Part shown: piece after piece, positions 36,601-49,829 of the stretch
Layout of the letters: each line of letters starts with the position of its first letter
How positions within the stretch are numbered: the stretch's first letter is position 1
Assembly (NCBI GenBank): GCA_015832175.1
Contig: WJXW01000002.1
Coordinates: 4,748,502 to 4,812,501 of the forward strand
Direction: 5' to 3'
Source: Paraphaeosphaeria minitans
Lineage: Eukaryota > Ascomycota > Dothideomycetes > Pleosporales > Didymosphaeriaceae
Length of the DNA: 64,000 bases
Translations under genes and position numbers: made by a program
The notes under the pieces: model-generated
Seen by the model: the letters and a program-made list of their open reading frames with translations, nothing else
What the model was told of the DNA's origin: nothing
Database searches by the model: none

Positions 36601-37240
36601 CATAAGAATAGCACCTCTAAGCTAGGGTAAGTAGACACTAACGTAAGTTAATAAGAAGTAGCGTAAACTAACACTAAGTAGTAGCTATTTATAATAGTTT
36701 AGTAATAGGTTAGCTTTAGGGGGACCTATTAATAAACACATCCCTAGTTACCTATAAGAAAGTTATGAGTTGTAAGCTTAGCGAAGTCTAGGTTAAATTA
36801 GAAGATAACTAAGGCGCGATTAGAACCCTACTATTATTAAGGTTATACTTAGTCTAGAAGGGTAAGGCAATCTATTAACGTGGAGCTAAGGGCGTATCTC
36901 TAAAATATAGTGTTATATACATTAACTTAAAGCCAGCTCGCTACCTACTAGTATAGTAAAGGCTAGCATTAATTATAGGGTTATTAGCGCACTAAAACTA
37001 ACTAAGAACACGCAAATAGATGCGAACTAATAGGAAATAGCGTAAATTAATGTTAAGTGGCGCCAAATCGCATATAAAGGAAGACTCTTATTTAGATAGG
37101 TTAAGGGAAAGCATCCTAGCGGCGAAGGGAATAAAAATAGAAAGTGCGCTTATAGGCTTATAACCTACACTTGCTCTAGAAAGAGTAGTATTAGGATTAC
37201 TTATAGTTATAGCAGTAATGCTGTAAATAGCTGTATATAT
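36600..37240. repeat. Second block of dispersed short repeats
   Basis: Shares with 32.2-33.8 kb the AACTAACACTAAGTAG-type cores and the ~95-bp GGAGCTA(A)GG..GTATCTCTAAAA block. No frame traced. Confidence 0.45.
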
Positions 37241-37249
37241 ATTAGGAAG

Positions 37250-39540
37250 GGTAACTTTTTATTTATAAACTGCTTTAGTTATCCTAATTAGAAATTCTAC
37301 CTATAGCCTAGCGTGTTAACGTTTAACCTGCTATAGGTACTTTAGGCATTTTAACCTTAATTTGCTTAAACTAGTCCTTCTAACTACTATTACGTTGCCG
37401 CTAGATCTCCTTGTCCACGTTATACGTCCTATTCTATAGATCTACGCCCTTCTCTATTATATCCCTAAGGTTAGTAGCTATTTATATCTGCTTCGCCTTC
37501 TACTTCTTAATATAAGACGCGTTGTTAATAAGTGTAATTATATAGCACTTTAATTTAGTTTGGCTATAATAGTAAACCTATAAGAAGAACTAGGCTGTTA
37601 TTAATAGATTTATGTAAGGCTTAAACAGTATTACTATATTTACACGCTATAGATTTAATCCTACGCTAGCTGTCTATAGTGTTACCACTATAATCCACGC
37701 CTTATTAATTTTGTTTACATCTGTAAACTTGCGTAAGTTAGTCTTATAGTCTTTAGCTTTTATACTTATAGTGTAATTAAGGACATTTCCATCCCTATAG
37801 GTGTAGTATAGTATGGCAATTAGGATTCTAGCATAGTTAGGCTATACTATCCTAATTACCACCTTTTAGCGCGTCTGTTTATCCTTGCGCAGCGTTTCTT
37901 AGATAGGGTCTAGTATTCCTTTTAGCGTTAACTACTTTGCGTATAACGTGGACATCTGTAATCTTATTACTAGATAACTCTAGGTGGTAGTGTTACGTAG
38001 AAATTCTAGATACTAGAGTAGAGCGTAATCTTTAGTAAACTCCCTAGTCTTATTATCTTACTTCTTCTACTTATTAAAAGCCTACATAACTAGCGCTACG
38101 CTTACTATAGCTAGGGCTATTATATATCTATGTGCCTTATTAGCTAACCCTTTTTTAGGCTTCTAGCTTAGAAGTGCTCTGCGCTCCTACCACTTTACTA
38201 GGGCTTTATTATACTTACAGTTTATCTTTGCCTATAGCTTGTCTTCTGCGTCTTAAATTCACTTCTCCTCTCTTTTATTAGGTTTTACGTATATAAAGCG
38301 CCTTACTAGCTCACTAGTTATAGGAATAATAACGCGGTTGTTAAACTAATATATATTTAGCGTCTAGGCTATAATAAACAATAGCGCAGCTTCTTATGCT
38401 ATATTATTAAAGTTCTTATAGAATGCTATCTTGCAAAAGGACTTATTAGTTACACTAGATACACTAATACTTTTAGTTATATAGTAGTGTAGGTTGTTAA
38501 GGTTATTTATTTTATTACTACTGTGAAGACGCTAAAGCCCTTTAAAGGTATCTATAATAGTAGCCTAGGATAGCTGTTAGAGCGCAGTAGTATAGAAAAT
38601 ATAACTATTAACTAGATTGTTCCCCTCTGGTGTACTAGATACGCCCTAGATAATTAGGTAGCGTTAATAGGCGTTCTAGAGGGATGTATAGGCGTATTCT
38701 ATTACAGTCTACATTTTAGACCTATTTACGGCTTAGTAGCACTTATTATATAATACGCACTTAACTACTAGGAGATCTGCTTTATATACGTAGGTTATTA
38801 GAGTTTCTTAAAACTTCCTATCTATGCTACGTTTCTTTCCTGTTACAATAAGGCTAAACTTAAACTTATTAAAGACATTTCTAATATAGTAAGGAGTTAA
38901 TAAGACAATAAGATCTAAGGCCCTAGTTAGCATATATAGGTGAGGGGAAAGGACGTCTAAACTATTTAATATAAACGTATTAATCTAGAAGCTCTACTCT
39001 ATAGGTAGAATATTCCCCTATTTATCTTTTTACGTTCTGTTACTATTAACAATGCCCTAATTAGAACTTATGTCCTTAATATTAACTCTTTTACTGTATT
39101 TAGTAACCTCTATTATAGAGAGAGGTAGGTAGTTCCGTAAAGTACCCTAGTTCTTACCCTCTTTAAAGGCGAAGCGAAAACTAGGGTATATTTTAAAAAA
39201 GGTGCCACCCTTAAGTATCTTCTACATATTGTCTTAGAAACTAGTTAGAGTAGTACATAGGGTAATAATAAAAGTGCTGCCAGACTTAGGCTCTTAGTTA
39301 AGGAAGAGTTTCTTACGATTAGATAGTAAGCACTAGTAGGTAATAAGGTTATAAAAATAGGAGGGGTAATTACTATTAATCGCATTCTATAGTAAGTGCT
39401 TTATTATGTTTCCTTACTTCTATACTACCTAAACCTCTACGTAGTTCGCCTTATAGTGCCTAGTTATAATTACCTTAAGTAAGAGTAGTATACATTACGG
39501 CCTTAGTCTTACTCGCAACTTAGCTTAATATAGAGAAAAT
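37250..39540 (-). pseudogene. RIP-inactivated SNF2-family helicase-like gene
   Basis: One minus-strand frame (first codon bases in phase with 39,179) can be followed for about 2.2 kb with TAG/TAA only. The C-terminal helicase lobe is recognisable: ILIAILYYTYRDGNVLNYTI, then WIIVVTLQTASVGLNLQRVN (SNF2 motif V, around 37,700-37,640), then a motif VI-like segment reading VYYYSQTK. One Arg and the Gly are lost by TpG/CpG changes; RVYRYGQTK would be expected. N-terminal lobe motifs (Walker A, DExH) could not be pinned down. SNF2 proteins are ATP-driven DNA translocases. The link to Rad5/Rad16-like rather than other SNF2 groups is not established. Confidence 0.6.
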
Positions 39541-39608
39541 GGGGGTCTTTAAGCCCCTTATTACCTATAACAAATAGGCTGCTGTAATAGCGGCATTTAT
39601 ACTAATAT

Positions 39609-40345
39609 TTAGCTAGCCACTTAGAGCTATAGGGCTTATAGGGCTATTAATTTCCTAGACAGCACAGACAGGCGCTAGCCACTTAGAGCTATAGGGCTTA
39701 TAGGGCTACTAATTTCTAAAGACGCACAGACAGACGCTAGCCACTTAGAGCTATAGGGCTTATAGGGCTGCCTATTTTATAGATAGCGCTACTAGGCGCT
39801 AGCCACTTAGAGCTATAGGGCTTATAGGGCTACCTATTTCTAAGGACGCATAGACAGACGCTAGCCACTTAGAGCTATAGGGCTTATAGGACTACCTATT
39901 TTACAGATAGCGCTACTAGGCGCTAGCCACTTAGAGCTATAGGGCTTATAGGGCTACCTATTTTATAGATAGCGCCACTAGGCGCTAGCCACTTAGAGCT
40001 ATAGGGCTTATAAGGCTGCCCATTTTATAAATAGCGCTACTAGGCGCTAGCCACTTAGAGCTATAGGGCTTATAGGGCTGCCTATTTTATAGATAGCGCT
40101 ACTAGGCGCTGGCCACTTAGAGCTATAGGGCTTATAGGGCTGCCTATTTTATAGATAGCGCCACTAGGCGCTAGCCACTTAGAGCTATAGGGCTTATAGG
40201 GCTACCTATTTTATAGATAGCGCCACTAGGCGCTGGCCACTTAGAGCTATAGGGCTTATAGGGCTACCTATTTCTAAGGACGCATAGACGGATGCTGGCC
40301 ACTTAGAGCTATAGGGCTTATAGGGCTGCTATTTTATAGATAGCA
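39609..40345. repeat. 62-bp minisatellite, 12 copies
   Basis: Twelve copies at an almost exact 62-bp period share the core CCACTTAGAGCTATAGGGCT (starts near 39,617, 39,679, 39,741, 39,803, 39,865, 39,927, 39,989, 40,051, 40,113, 40,175, 40,237 and 40,299). Two alternating spacer types occur (TTTTATAGATAGCGCYACTA and TTTCTAAGGACGCATAGACA). Units are nearly identical and keep CpA, unlike their surroundings. The array separates the SNF2-like gene (minus) from the large gene on the plus strand. Confidence 0.9.
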
Positions 40346-40439
40346 CCTATTTTAAATTTTTGCCTATCTCTGCGTACTAGCTCCTCTCTATATACCTTTA
40401 TCCTTATTCTTTGCGATATCCCTAACTAGGGTATTATGC

Positions 40440-40924
40440 CACTAACACTATACCACTAAAACTTAACCTTACACTAGAAGAGCGACTAGCTTAGCAAAAG
40501 GCGTTAAAGGCGAAGTTAAATAAAGCCTATAAGGCCTTCTAGGCCTTTAATAGCACCTTAAATATTAGGATAAGGTAAGCTATTTATCTCTATTTACTAA
40601 ACTATCTTAAAACTAATATTTATTAGTGAGGCATCGCATTCCACACTTAGTAGTAATAAAACCTTCCTAATTATACACCTATTGCTAGCAACCACCTCTT
40701 AAGTTACACCTTAGCCAAAGACTTAGCTAATTATACTAAGTTTAACGTAATAATTGCCTATACCTATACTTCTACCTATACCTACTATAAGCACAGTAGC
40801 ATAACTAACATTAACTAATAGGGCGCGAACTTAGGATGTTAAGCATTGCTTAGTACACCTTTAATATAATAAACTAGAGACTGGCTTACTAGCCACATAG
40901 CATGCTACTTATAGGCAGCCAATA
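40440..40924 (+). pseudogene. Small helical frame upstream of the large unknown gene
   Basis: A plus-strand frame reads PLKLNLTLEERLAQQKALKA, then LNKAYKAFQAFNSTLNIRIR and later SYTLAKDLANYTKFNVIIAY, with Gln-type stops. The charged helical start could be a coiled coil. The next frame begins at 40,925 in a different phase, so this may be a first exon or a separate small gene. Confidence 0.4.
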
Positions 40925-43900
40925 ATGTCTCCTAGAGTTGTCCTAGTATTAGAACAACTAAACAAAAACCTACTAATGCTAGATGTTAATGGACTAGCCC
41001 TTACTAATCTAGATAACCTTATAGTAGATCTTAAGCATCTCTTTAGCAATACCCACTCTAGTACCACAAATGAATACCTTACAGGACATTTAGATCCTCT
41101 ACCTAGTGTTTCTAGTCTAGTAGTCACAGCTTCCTCTATAGGAGTTACTATACAAGACTCACCACTAATGGATTTAGTTAATTTCTCGCTATAGATTAAC
41201 TTAGACATTAATTTATTATTAGCAGAACTCTGCCTAAACAATAATAATGTTATGCCTATAGACACATTACCTAGGCCCTTAATCTACGCCTCTAATAATA
41301 GATTAGATAAAAACCACTCTTATAATTATAAGAGTGCAACACTAGGTACGCCAACTTAACCTATTAATATTATAGAGGCTAGGGGCTGGAGGACCTCCCT
41401 AAGGGTCTTTAGTCCCCTTCCTTTTCTCCCCTACTAATCTAAACAGTACCTAATAGTAATTACAGTATATTTGTCGCTAAGCCTAAGCGAGTCCTATTGT
41501 CTACTATTAAATGCTGTCTAGAACTACATTAGTACACTATATAACTGCACTATGCCACCTCAATTAAGCGGCTTACAACTCTATACCTAGACATAGTGGA
41601 TAAATAAATGTATGCTAGCTTTTGTTCCTACTATCTCTTCTTATCTGCAGCTATTAATATTACTAAAGGCATTAGCCTACTATCTACGTAACGATACCTA
41701 AAACTTTTGTGCCTAGGCGGAACCACTTATAGGTGTTCCTAATCTAAACCTATATAATATTTTATTACTAAGCATAGATCGCACAGAAGCGCACTTTCTA
41801 TTATAATAAAATAGGGTACATTATCTTATTTAACAATTTAATTATAACAGTATTATTTTCTCTTTAACTAGTCTTAGTATCTTCTAGTATAACCTATCCT
41901 TCTCCTTCTTGCCTAGCTTTACTAAGGGTTTTACTAGTAATTAATATATGTCCTTCTCACCTATAAATCTTTTATAACACAAGAACGTTCTTCTTAAACT
42001 ATGTAATAGGTTTAAGTGTTATATATTCTAGCCACGTTTTCCTCTACAGTTTACCTTAGCTAAAGGGAAAGCTATTACTAGACAAACCTAACACCTTCTA
42101 GACTATGCCTTAGCTTAATAGCTAGAGTGTGTTATTCTCCCTACTCTGCATAGTGTATGCGATCTAAATAGTGCTAGGCATTATTCTATTAGCTATGCGC
42201 AGCTAAAAGCAAACTCTAAAGTGTATTTTAAATAAAGTTATATATAGACACTAGGTAATTATTATGTTAACACTTAACAGGATATCCTAAAACAAATTCT
42301 TAAATCTTTTTAGGATACTATTGTGGATTTAGCACAAGATATCACTTTCCTAGACTACGACATTCCTAACAACGCCTTTAGTGATCCTATACTTATTGTA
42401 TCTTATTACAACCTTAAACTATCTAAACTTAGTAGTTATTCTTCCTTGTCTACCTATTAAACATCTTTAGAAGAATTTATTTAGTCTTACTAGAACATAA
42501 ACTTTCTAGACCTACATCGCTTCTATTAGGATCTTGGCATTTAAACTGGATTAAATATTGCTAGCATAACTATATTATGAAAATCCTATTACCTTAAATA
42601 ATAGATATCCTTCTTTAATTATAGTAAGCGAGGATTACGTTCGAAGCCGCGTTTCTATACCTTTACTAGTACTAATACTAGATCTACTAAATTAGAGCTT
42701 TGCTATAGTAACAAATTTTACTAAGCTGGAATTTAATATATAAAAGTCTATAACACTATTAAGGAGACCATATATGCACCTATTCGTAGGTATAGTTTAT
42801 TTTTAAATCCTAATCTAGAAGTTATTGGTGCCACTTAGGAATTCTTAAACAAGACAAAATTTAGTAACACTAGACGTAATAAGTAGAGTATTGTTTAAGT
42901 TAAGCAACTCCTAAATTAAATTAAGCTCTATAAGGCCTATATACGCGTAATTCTATTACCTAAGTCCTGCTAGATATTCTATTTTAATCGCTAAGAACTT
43001 CGCATACAGCTACACTAGTCTAGAACCGCGTTAGTGCTTCTTAATATTAACAACACAGAGTATATACACTAGGTAGATACTAATACTTATTATAGATTCT
43101 AGATTCTGCCAACACATAAAGTTAATTACTTCCGTGCAGTAGAATGTAATTATTGGCTAGTAGCTCTAGAATTAATTACTACTATAGCTTACTATCTTAA
43201 CCTACTAACTAAAGATTAAGAACTTAACTGCATAGCTATAACCGCATTTGCTCGCACTCTTTACTTTATATTAAACTGTGAAGATTTAAGTAGTCTTTCT
43301 TCCCTTAGCTCTAGTAAGGAGTACTAAAGACCCCGTGTTTTTAAATACTAGAAACCCTTACTAGGTGGTACTATTATACCAAAACACATGTGGAGATGTA
43401 AGCCTAAGCGACGCTAAGGCCTTAAATATACTAAATCTATAAAGCAATTTAGCATTGTTTAGATTCCCTTTTGCTTAGGCATATAGAACAAACTTATACT
43501 AAAATTCTAACTTAGTAAATATCCCTATCTAGATATCTACTACTATATTCTGCGAAAGTCGAAGCGCCGCCTCTACCTCTATAGAATGCGAACCTTAGAG
43601 TCCTATTAGTTTAAATTCATTTGCCACTTAATAGAATTTACTCTTTCGATTAGTTAAGGTGCAACTAATTTAAAAGTATAGTAGAAACTATTCTTTTTAC
43701 TATCTATGTAGGTAATAAGAGCATACAATCTCTTTGTATGGAAAATTATAGGGCAACGCTGGCTAACCTATAATAAAGTTAGTAATTAGAAAAACCTAGA
43801 ACCTTTCTTCTAGTAAGCCCACATAGAGCACCTAGTAAATAGGGGAACAGATATACTTTCTTTCTCTAGTGTTTCTAAGATTATTAGAGCGCAACTTAGA

Positions 43901-44680
43901 CTAAGCCACCTAGAAATTGCAAAGCAATACAACTATAAGACTACCCTTTTCCTAACCTTAAGTTATAGGATATAGTAGGGCAGGGTAGCTCCCTTGTTTA
44001 TATTAGATAATAATAACCCTCCCTAGCTAAAGAAAGCGCCACAGATATAAGTAATACTATTATACCTAGAAGCCTTTAAAATAGTACTACCAGGACATGC
44101 TGTGGACGAAATATGCGCTTTATACAAAACGTATATTTTATAAATTGCTTGTGTTTATGTTTAGGGGATCCTCCTATACTCTAGGAAAATAGTATCTATG
44201 CTAGGTAGTAACAGCAAGTCTATTAGGCAATTAAGTATAACAATTTAATACTAACTGCTAAGTAACTTAGAGCGGATAAAATAGATATTTCCACGTATTA
44301 CACCTAAGGACTAATTAACATTTTATTATATCTACACTACTTAACAACAGTTATTAGCATCCAAAGTTAGAGAGGTCCTTAAGCGATGTCACATTTTTAC
44401 CTTCTATAATAAAGGAGATGTCTCAGAACACCTATACCTACTAGGTAGTTCGGACGAAATAGGGTCTTTACTAACCCTGTTTAGTTATATTAACAAGTTT
44501 AACACCAAATTTAGTGAATAGCAGGATAACCTAAGTGAAAATAAAGATAAGGATAGTAACTAGCTAGCTTAACCTATACACACAGCTACTAGTGGATTTA
44601 TTATATTAGAAAGTAAAGAGGTAAGCAATCTATCTAATCTTAAGAGTCTATAGACAGGTAGCAACAGCATATTAGTTATG
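40925..44680 (+). pseudogene. Very large RIP-inactivated gene of unknown family
   Basis: A single frame starting at ATG 40,925 runs about 1,250 codons with almost only TAA/TAG interruptions (one TGA near 42,580). The first 89 codons are still open. Readable parts include LVLEQLNKNLLMLDVNGLAL, YIRVILLPKSCQIFYFNRQE, GGTIIPKHMWRCKPKRRQGL, RRLYLYRMRTLESYQFKFIC and LFVWKIIGQRWLTYNK. It contains Cys/His residues but no pattern I recognise as polymerase, transposase, recombinase, integrase or helicase. A short frame-like break near 44,150-44,200 may be an intron. Length and RIP mutation suggest part of a large repeated element. Function unknown. Confidence 0.55.
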
Positions 44681-45025
44681 TACTATTAATATATATTTAA
44701 AGGTTTCTCTAGTAATCTTTTCTTTATCTTACCACATCTTCTCTACTTATTGAAAAAATAAACACAGAAGATATAAATCCTATTTCCCGCTCTTATTTAT
44801 ATGCTTGGATATAGTTAATTGTAGGTAATCTATAGATTAAATTATAGGCATGTAAGTACAGATGTGCGCTTTTAAATTTAATCCTTTTATATTTCTATAT
44901 TAGACTGCGTAGCTGCTAAGGAATGCTTACTAATTAGTTATAATCAAGTTGCGTCTTTCCTTACCCCACAACACTAGGTATAGTTTTATTAACCTAACAC
45001 CTATATCCATTAAACCAATAAACAT

Positions 45026-45460
45026 GTCACCACGATTATCTAATGGCAGCCAAGTTAGAAAGCCTAAATTTAAACCTTAGATAAGGAAGGTTACTAAAAC
45101 TAAGCGCCACAAACTGTTACTGGCCACACTAATAAATACGTATAGAGAACCCTTATTCCTATTAAGTAAGTATTTAATTAATACATCTCTAGACACCTGC
45201 TATTGTGTAGGTATATTTAAAAGGCAAGTAAATGCTAAACAGATATTATAGGATAGAGACCTTCCTAATAAAGAAGACAATGTGTAAGCAATTTGCTATC
45301 TATAATTACACAAAACTAAGAGCTTAGAACAATTCCTAAATCACTAGTAGAGCCTACGCCCCTACTATTACTAAATTATAATCTAAGCCTTTTATAAAAT
45401 ATCTCTGCGCACTTTTCTTACACTATAAGATAAGTAGGTTAACAGGCATTAGCTAAAACT
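45026..45460 (+). pseudogene. Unrecognised basic-protein gene remnant
   Basis: Begins ATG (MSPRLSNGSQVRKPKFKP), then KVTKTKRHKLLLATLINTYR and KISLRTFLTLQDKQ, with Gln-type stops. The basic N terminus resembles a nuclear or nucleolar signal. No family recognised. It follows the large unknown gene in the same orientation. Confidence 0.35.
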
Positions 45461-46392
45461 GCCTAACACAATTATGTAACAACACTAGACAGAGTAAATA
45501 TATCTACTCTACAAGCGCTGTCTATTTCTTTAACTAGCAGTTACACACATACCCCCATAAGTAGTTATACTACAGGCTCCGCTTACTACCCACTAAGTGT
45601 TAAACCTAAAGGACAATTACCTAGCTTCGCTAAATAATAATAGTAACTAGATACTAAGGTAGAACTAAGGGGTAACCTACTAGCTACAACTGCTCTAAAA
45701 TCTATATTACCCACGCTATAAGCAGGACGTAGTAAACACAGGAAGCGCATAATCGCGCGTCCTATTAATTTGGTAGAGGCAACTTCTAGGTTAATAGAAT
45801 ATATAATTATACGCTAGGATAGTAAGGCTATAAAACAACACATATTTAAATATAATATAGACATAATAATATAAGGTTTAACCTACGCTAGCAAGTTACG
45901 CACACTATAGGGACTAAAGGAAACATAAGAACTACTAACCCTATATATAGCGCATAGGGCACATAAGCAACTATTTGCCAGAATAAGACTTACTAATAGA
46001 CAAGGAGGGAAAATTATATAGGAGAATAGTTATAGTAATATAAATATTAAAGACAAAATGCAAACAGAAGTAAAGCGTATATATAAGTTAGTAACATGTC
46101 CTCTATAATAGTAAAGCTCACTACCTTAGACTGGCCATAAAACCTATATATCTAACGTTTCTCTTAGCTATTAGCGAGCGAGATAAAGCATAACTACATA
46201 AGATAGGGTATACAAAATAGAATAGTAAGGCTAACTAAATTAGGAAGAGAGGTTGTCTTATAAACAGATTAGGGTTTAAAACAGAATAGAAGATGCAGAG
46301 GAGAAAGGGCGCAATAACCCCTATGTATATAATACTAAAGAATAATAATTATGCTAAGTCTCTTCCTATATAATGTACCTATCACTAAGATC
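45460..46392. other. AT-rich remnant with a partial match to the helicase element
   Basis: Between 45,840 and 46,290 the sequence resembles the segment just right of the helicase gene (30,050-30,210 and 49,625-49,790), including GTCTTATAAACAGATTAGGG and TTTAAAACAGAATAGAAG. It is a third, more diverged fragment of that element, directly left of copy 2. The rest has no traceable frame. Confidence 0.45.
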
Positions 46393-47620
46393 CTTAAGGA
46401 GCCTTTAACTACTTACTAGTTAAAATCCTATAACTAAATCACAATCTGCTAGGTCCTTATTAGAAAGCATCTCTAGGAATAAGGGCTCTAGCGGCTCTAG
46501 ATCTAATATACACGCCTTATACATTTCTACCATAGTTGTCACACTATTAAAGATAGTATTATTACATTACGTAATTATGTCTATCCACTATTAGAGCTGC
46601 GCAACTATTATACCTTATTTAATATAGGTGTTAGATATAGAGTTCTATAGTAGTATTATAAATACGCCTATACTAAATCTTACCTTAAGCAGACACTATC
46701 TTCTTCCCACATCTAGGCACTAACCAAATTCCCTCTACGCTATAGGATGTGTTCCCTCACTTAGTTTTTCCTCTTCTGTTATTCTAAATTCTTAAGTAAA
46801 TAGAAGCTTTTTTACTATAGATACGTATCTTTTCCCTCTTCCACTAGATAGCATCTTCCTTTTCTGTACTAGGGCCTCTAATAATTTAAACTCTAACTAA
46901 AGTGCTGCCTATATTTAGCGCTACTATATCTTACTTACTATACTAACTATCTATTCCTATCTTACGCTTTTATACAGCGAACAGAACCTCTCTGTTTTAA
47001 ATTGTGTAAAACTATTTTCTGTAAAACTATTTTCTATAAAACTAGCACTAGAGCTTTGCGATAATACTATGCTGCTCTTAGGTATAGTGTTGTGTCTAGT
47101 ACTATTAACTATATCTAGGAGTCTTTCCACCTTTTCCCTAAACAACTATAGGCCCTATGTGTGTTTTATTCTCTAGACCTGCAACACCATCTTCTAATCT
47201 TATAGACACTTAGCTACACCTATAGTAATTACTTAGCTTATTATCCCTCCTGTAATATTAACGCCTACCCCTAGTAGTTTGTATACAAATACATAATAAC
47301 GTTTTTCTTCTTTATTATCTTGCAATAACCCTGCGTCTATGTCTTATGTATATAGCACAACCTCTACTATTATGTCTACTAGCCAACGCTTTAGGTCTTA
47401 ATTTCTATCCTTTGCCAAACAGCTAGTCGCATTTAATATTCATTTTTGTTTTAGAGGTAGTTTTATAGTAGTTACCCTAGTGTCTTTCTCTTTATCTAAC
47501 TCTTCTTTACCGTTACTTTATCGCGCTTAGTCCCTATAGACAGAGTGTAAGAAGCGTAAAAATTCTCCCTTTTCTACTTATTTACATATCTATTACACTA
47601 TAGACTCTAGTAAGCTGCTT
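46393..47620 (-). pseudogene. Unrecognised gene A of the helicase element, copy 2
   Basis: Less mutated than copy 1. Between 47,145 and 46,957 a 62-codon stretch is free of stops (FREKVERLLDIVNSTRHNTI). Upstream parts read LKRWLVDIIVEVVLYTQD and DNKEEKRYYVFVYKLLGVGV. The C-terminal part ends near LEPLEPLFLEMLSNKDLADC. A tandem repeat ENSF-TENSF is visible. No family recognised. Confidence 0.45.
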
Positions 47621-47929
47621 ATAAATGCCTTAGCGGGACAACCTATTATCTGCAAAATAGAACACCACAAAGGCTTCTAATTATAAACCCGCTTATGTGC
47701 GTCTTGTATAAGGGAGGGAATTAGACTACTATTGTTCTAAAGCACCTTAGCCTATAAGATTAAAGAATAGTAGGCTATAGTATAGTGTAGTATAAATGCG
47801 ACCTAGGATAATAAACATTACCTAGCGTTTATTCTCTTCTATTGGCACTAAAGTTTAGCCGCGTTATTTAAACCACAGATATAGATTGAAATCTTTTACA
47901 CTACCGCTAACTATAGAGACTCCTAAACA

Positions 47930-49640
47930 TATCTACTATAATAAGACCCATTACTTTATTACTTACGTACTGCATGGATATATAATACTCCTAAGTAAGG
48001 TGTTTTCTTAGTTTAATAAGGAGTATAGATAAGAGATAACTAGTAAAGAGAGGCGCGTTATCTAAGAAAGTGTTAATAAGCTTAGGAATCTTTACCTACT
48101 ACTATAAGAGAAATACAAAGAATTCACAGTCTCTAAAACCTTAGTACTAGCCTTCCCTAGCCTATGTGTTATCCCTAACGCTTATTGCTGTTATTACTAT
48201 ACCTACGTTACTACTAGGTCCTCTATAAGCTATAACGTACACTAACACCTACGCTAAGAACATAAACTCTACGTTATAAACATAGGCAAAGAATTAAGGA
48301 TACGCTGTTATAGTAAGTAAGTAAAGGGCGTAGATTACTAATAGCTTTTCCTCTCTATGCTATCTATATTCTAAAACCTTTGTCTCACTTATAAATTTAC
48401 AGTTAAACTATCTACTAACTTGTATAGCTCTAAAGCCACTACTAAAAGAGTTAAGATTATAGCTAAATCTAGCGTAGACCCTATACTTATATCTGCTCCT
48501 ACTAGCAGCAGATTTATAGATTAACTCTAAGAAGCGTTACAATAGGCTAAGAAAGCAAAGTAAGAGCAATTAGTAGTTATAGCCAGCGCACCCTCTATTT
48601 TTATAAATCCCTAGATTGCCTACATAAGTGTTCTGTAAGTGTTTAGTAACACGTCTATATAGGTAGAGGCTTTACACTATATAGCTATACTAACTGCTAT
48701 AAGTAATCTAAAGTTACATTATTTCTATATAACTGTAAAGAGCATAGCTAGAACATAGCAGAATATTACTAGTAAAGCCTCCTACTATACCTATAGGAGA
48801 GTAATGTAAGAGTATAAGACTAATGTTCCCCTTACTCTACTAGAGCTATACTAGGACCCTCGCCTCTACCACGTAGGACTGCTCTAGAAGATTTTTGTCT
48901 TCTTCTACTACGTGTTAGTTAATAATATAGAGAAGCTACTAATGCTTTATTTATAGCCTTACTAGGAGTAGACCTAGTAGGATATTATAGAGTACTTGGC
49001 TTTAACAGATAACATCCTAGAAGTCTAAGAGAACTATACTAGAACTTAATTCACACTATTTAAAGAGCACTGCCATCGCTTTTAGCTATCCTTTATAGAA
49101 TAAACAAGTTAAACAGAGCATTTTAGGATTAATGTGCCATTGTTACTAGATAAAAGACAACCTATGTAGGGAACACTATTATATCCTATTGCGTTTAGAT
49201 AGGAAACAAATAGGGCAAAGGTAACTACTAGTCCTGCCTTCTCCCTGCTAATTACTACCCTAGGTGGATAATACTAGTATCTAACCAGATTGGAACTGAA
49301 CTATTAAAAGACGCTTTATGTATTAATAAATTTACTATTTGAGATACGTAGGCGATCCTGTAGGATAAGTGCCCAAAGGCGAAAGAGCTATAGAGTTATA
49401 ACATTAAAGTAATTAAGGGTAAGGACTAGAATCCTAAGAGTACTAATGTATTCTAGTAACACTTTATTAGTGTTGTTAATTTTAGTAACAACTATAAGGC
49501 AGGAAGGATTATTCTTAGCCTTAACTAGCTAACGCGGACCTACTATATATCTAAGCGCTATGTAGAGTTATAGTAGGACTACCTTAGCCAGGGAGCTAGT
49601 GGAACCCCTTCTACGATACTAATTTAAATGTAATATAAAC
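47930..49640 (+). pseudogene. OrsD-RecQ helicase remnant, copy 2 (motor deleted)
   Basis: Keeps the N-terminal zinc-finger region and the following helical part homologous to 25,080-26,284 of copy 1. It is then fused directly to the segment homologous to 29,553 onward. The recombinase-like middle and the whole ATPase are missing. Also RIP-mutated. Confidence 0.5.
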
Positions 49641-49829
49641 ACAATAATAGAAGGTTTAAAGCGGGTAACGTATACTATAGAACTAAGGGAAACATAAGAA
49701 TCTATATCTATTACATAGGGCATAAGTAAGGTAAATTAGGAGGAGAGGCTGTCTTATAAACATATTAGAGTTTAAAACAGAATAGAAGAGTGTTAGGTAT
49801 ACGTCTAGCGTAAGCGGGAGTGTATTTAC

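Noticed and set aside
39609..40345. CRISPR-like array
   Set aside because: The genome is eukaryotic. The 62-bp units are whole-unit tandem repeats with only two spacer variants, not unique spacers.
40909..41265. 118-codon minus-strand open frame
   Set aside because: The plus-strand frame here is the start of a >1,200-codon frame. The minus one does not extend beyond this less-mutated patch.
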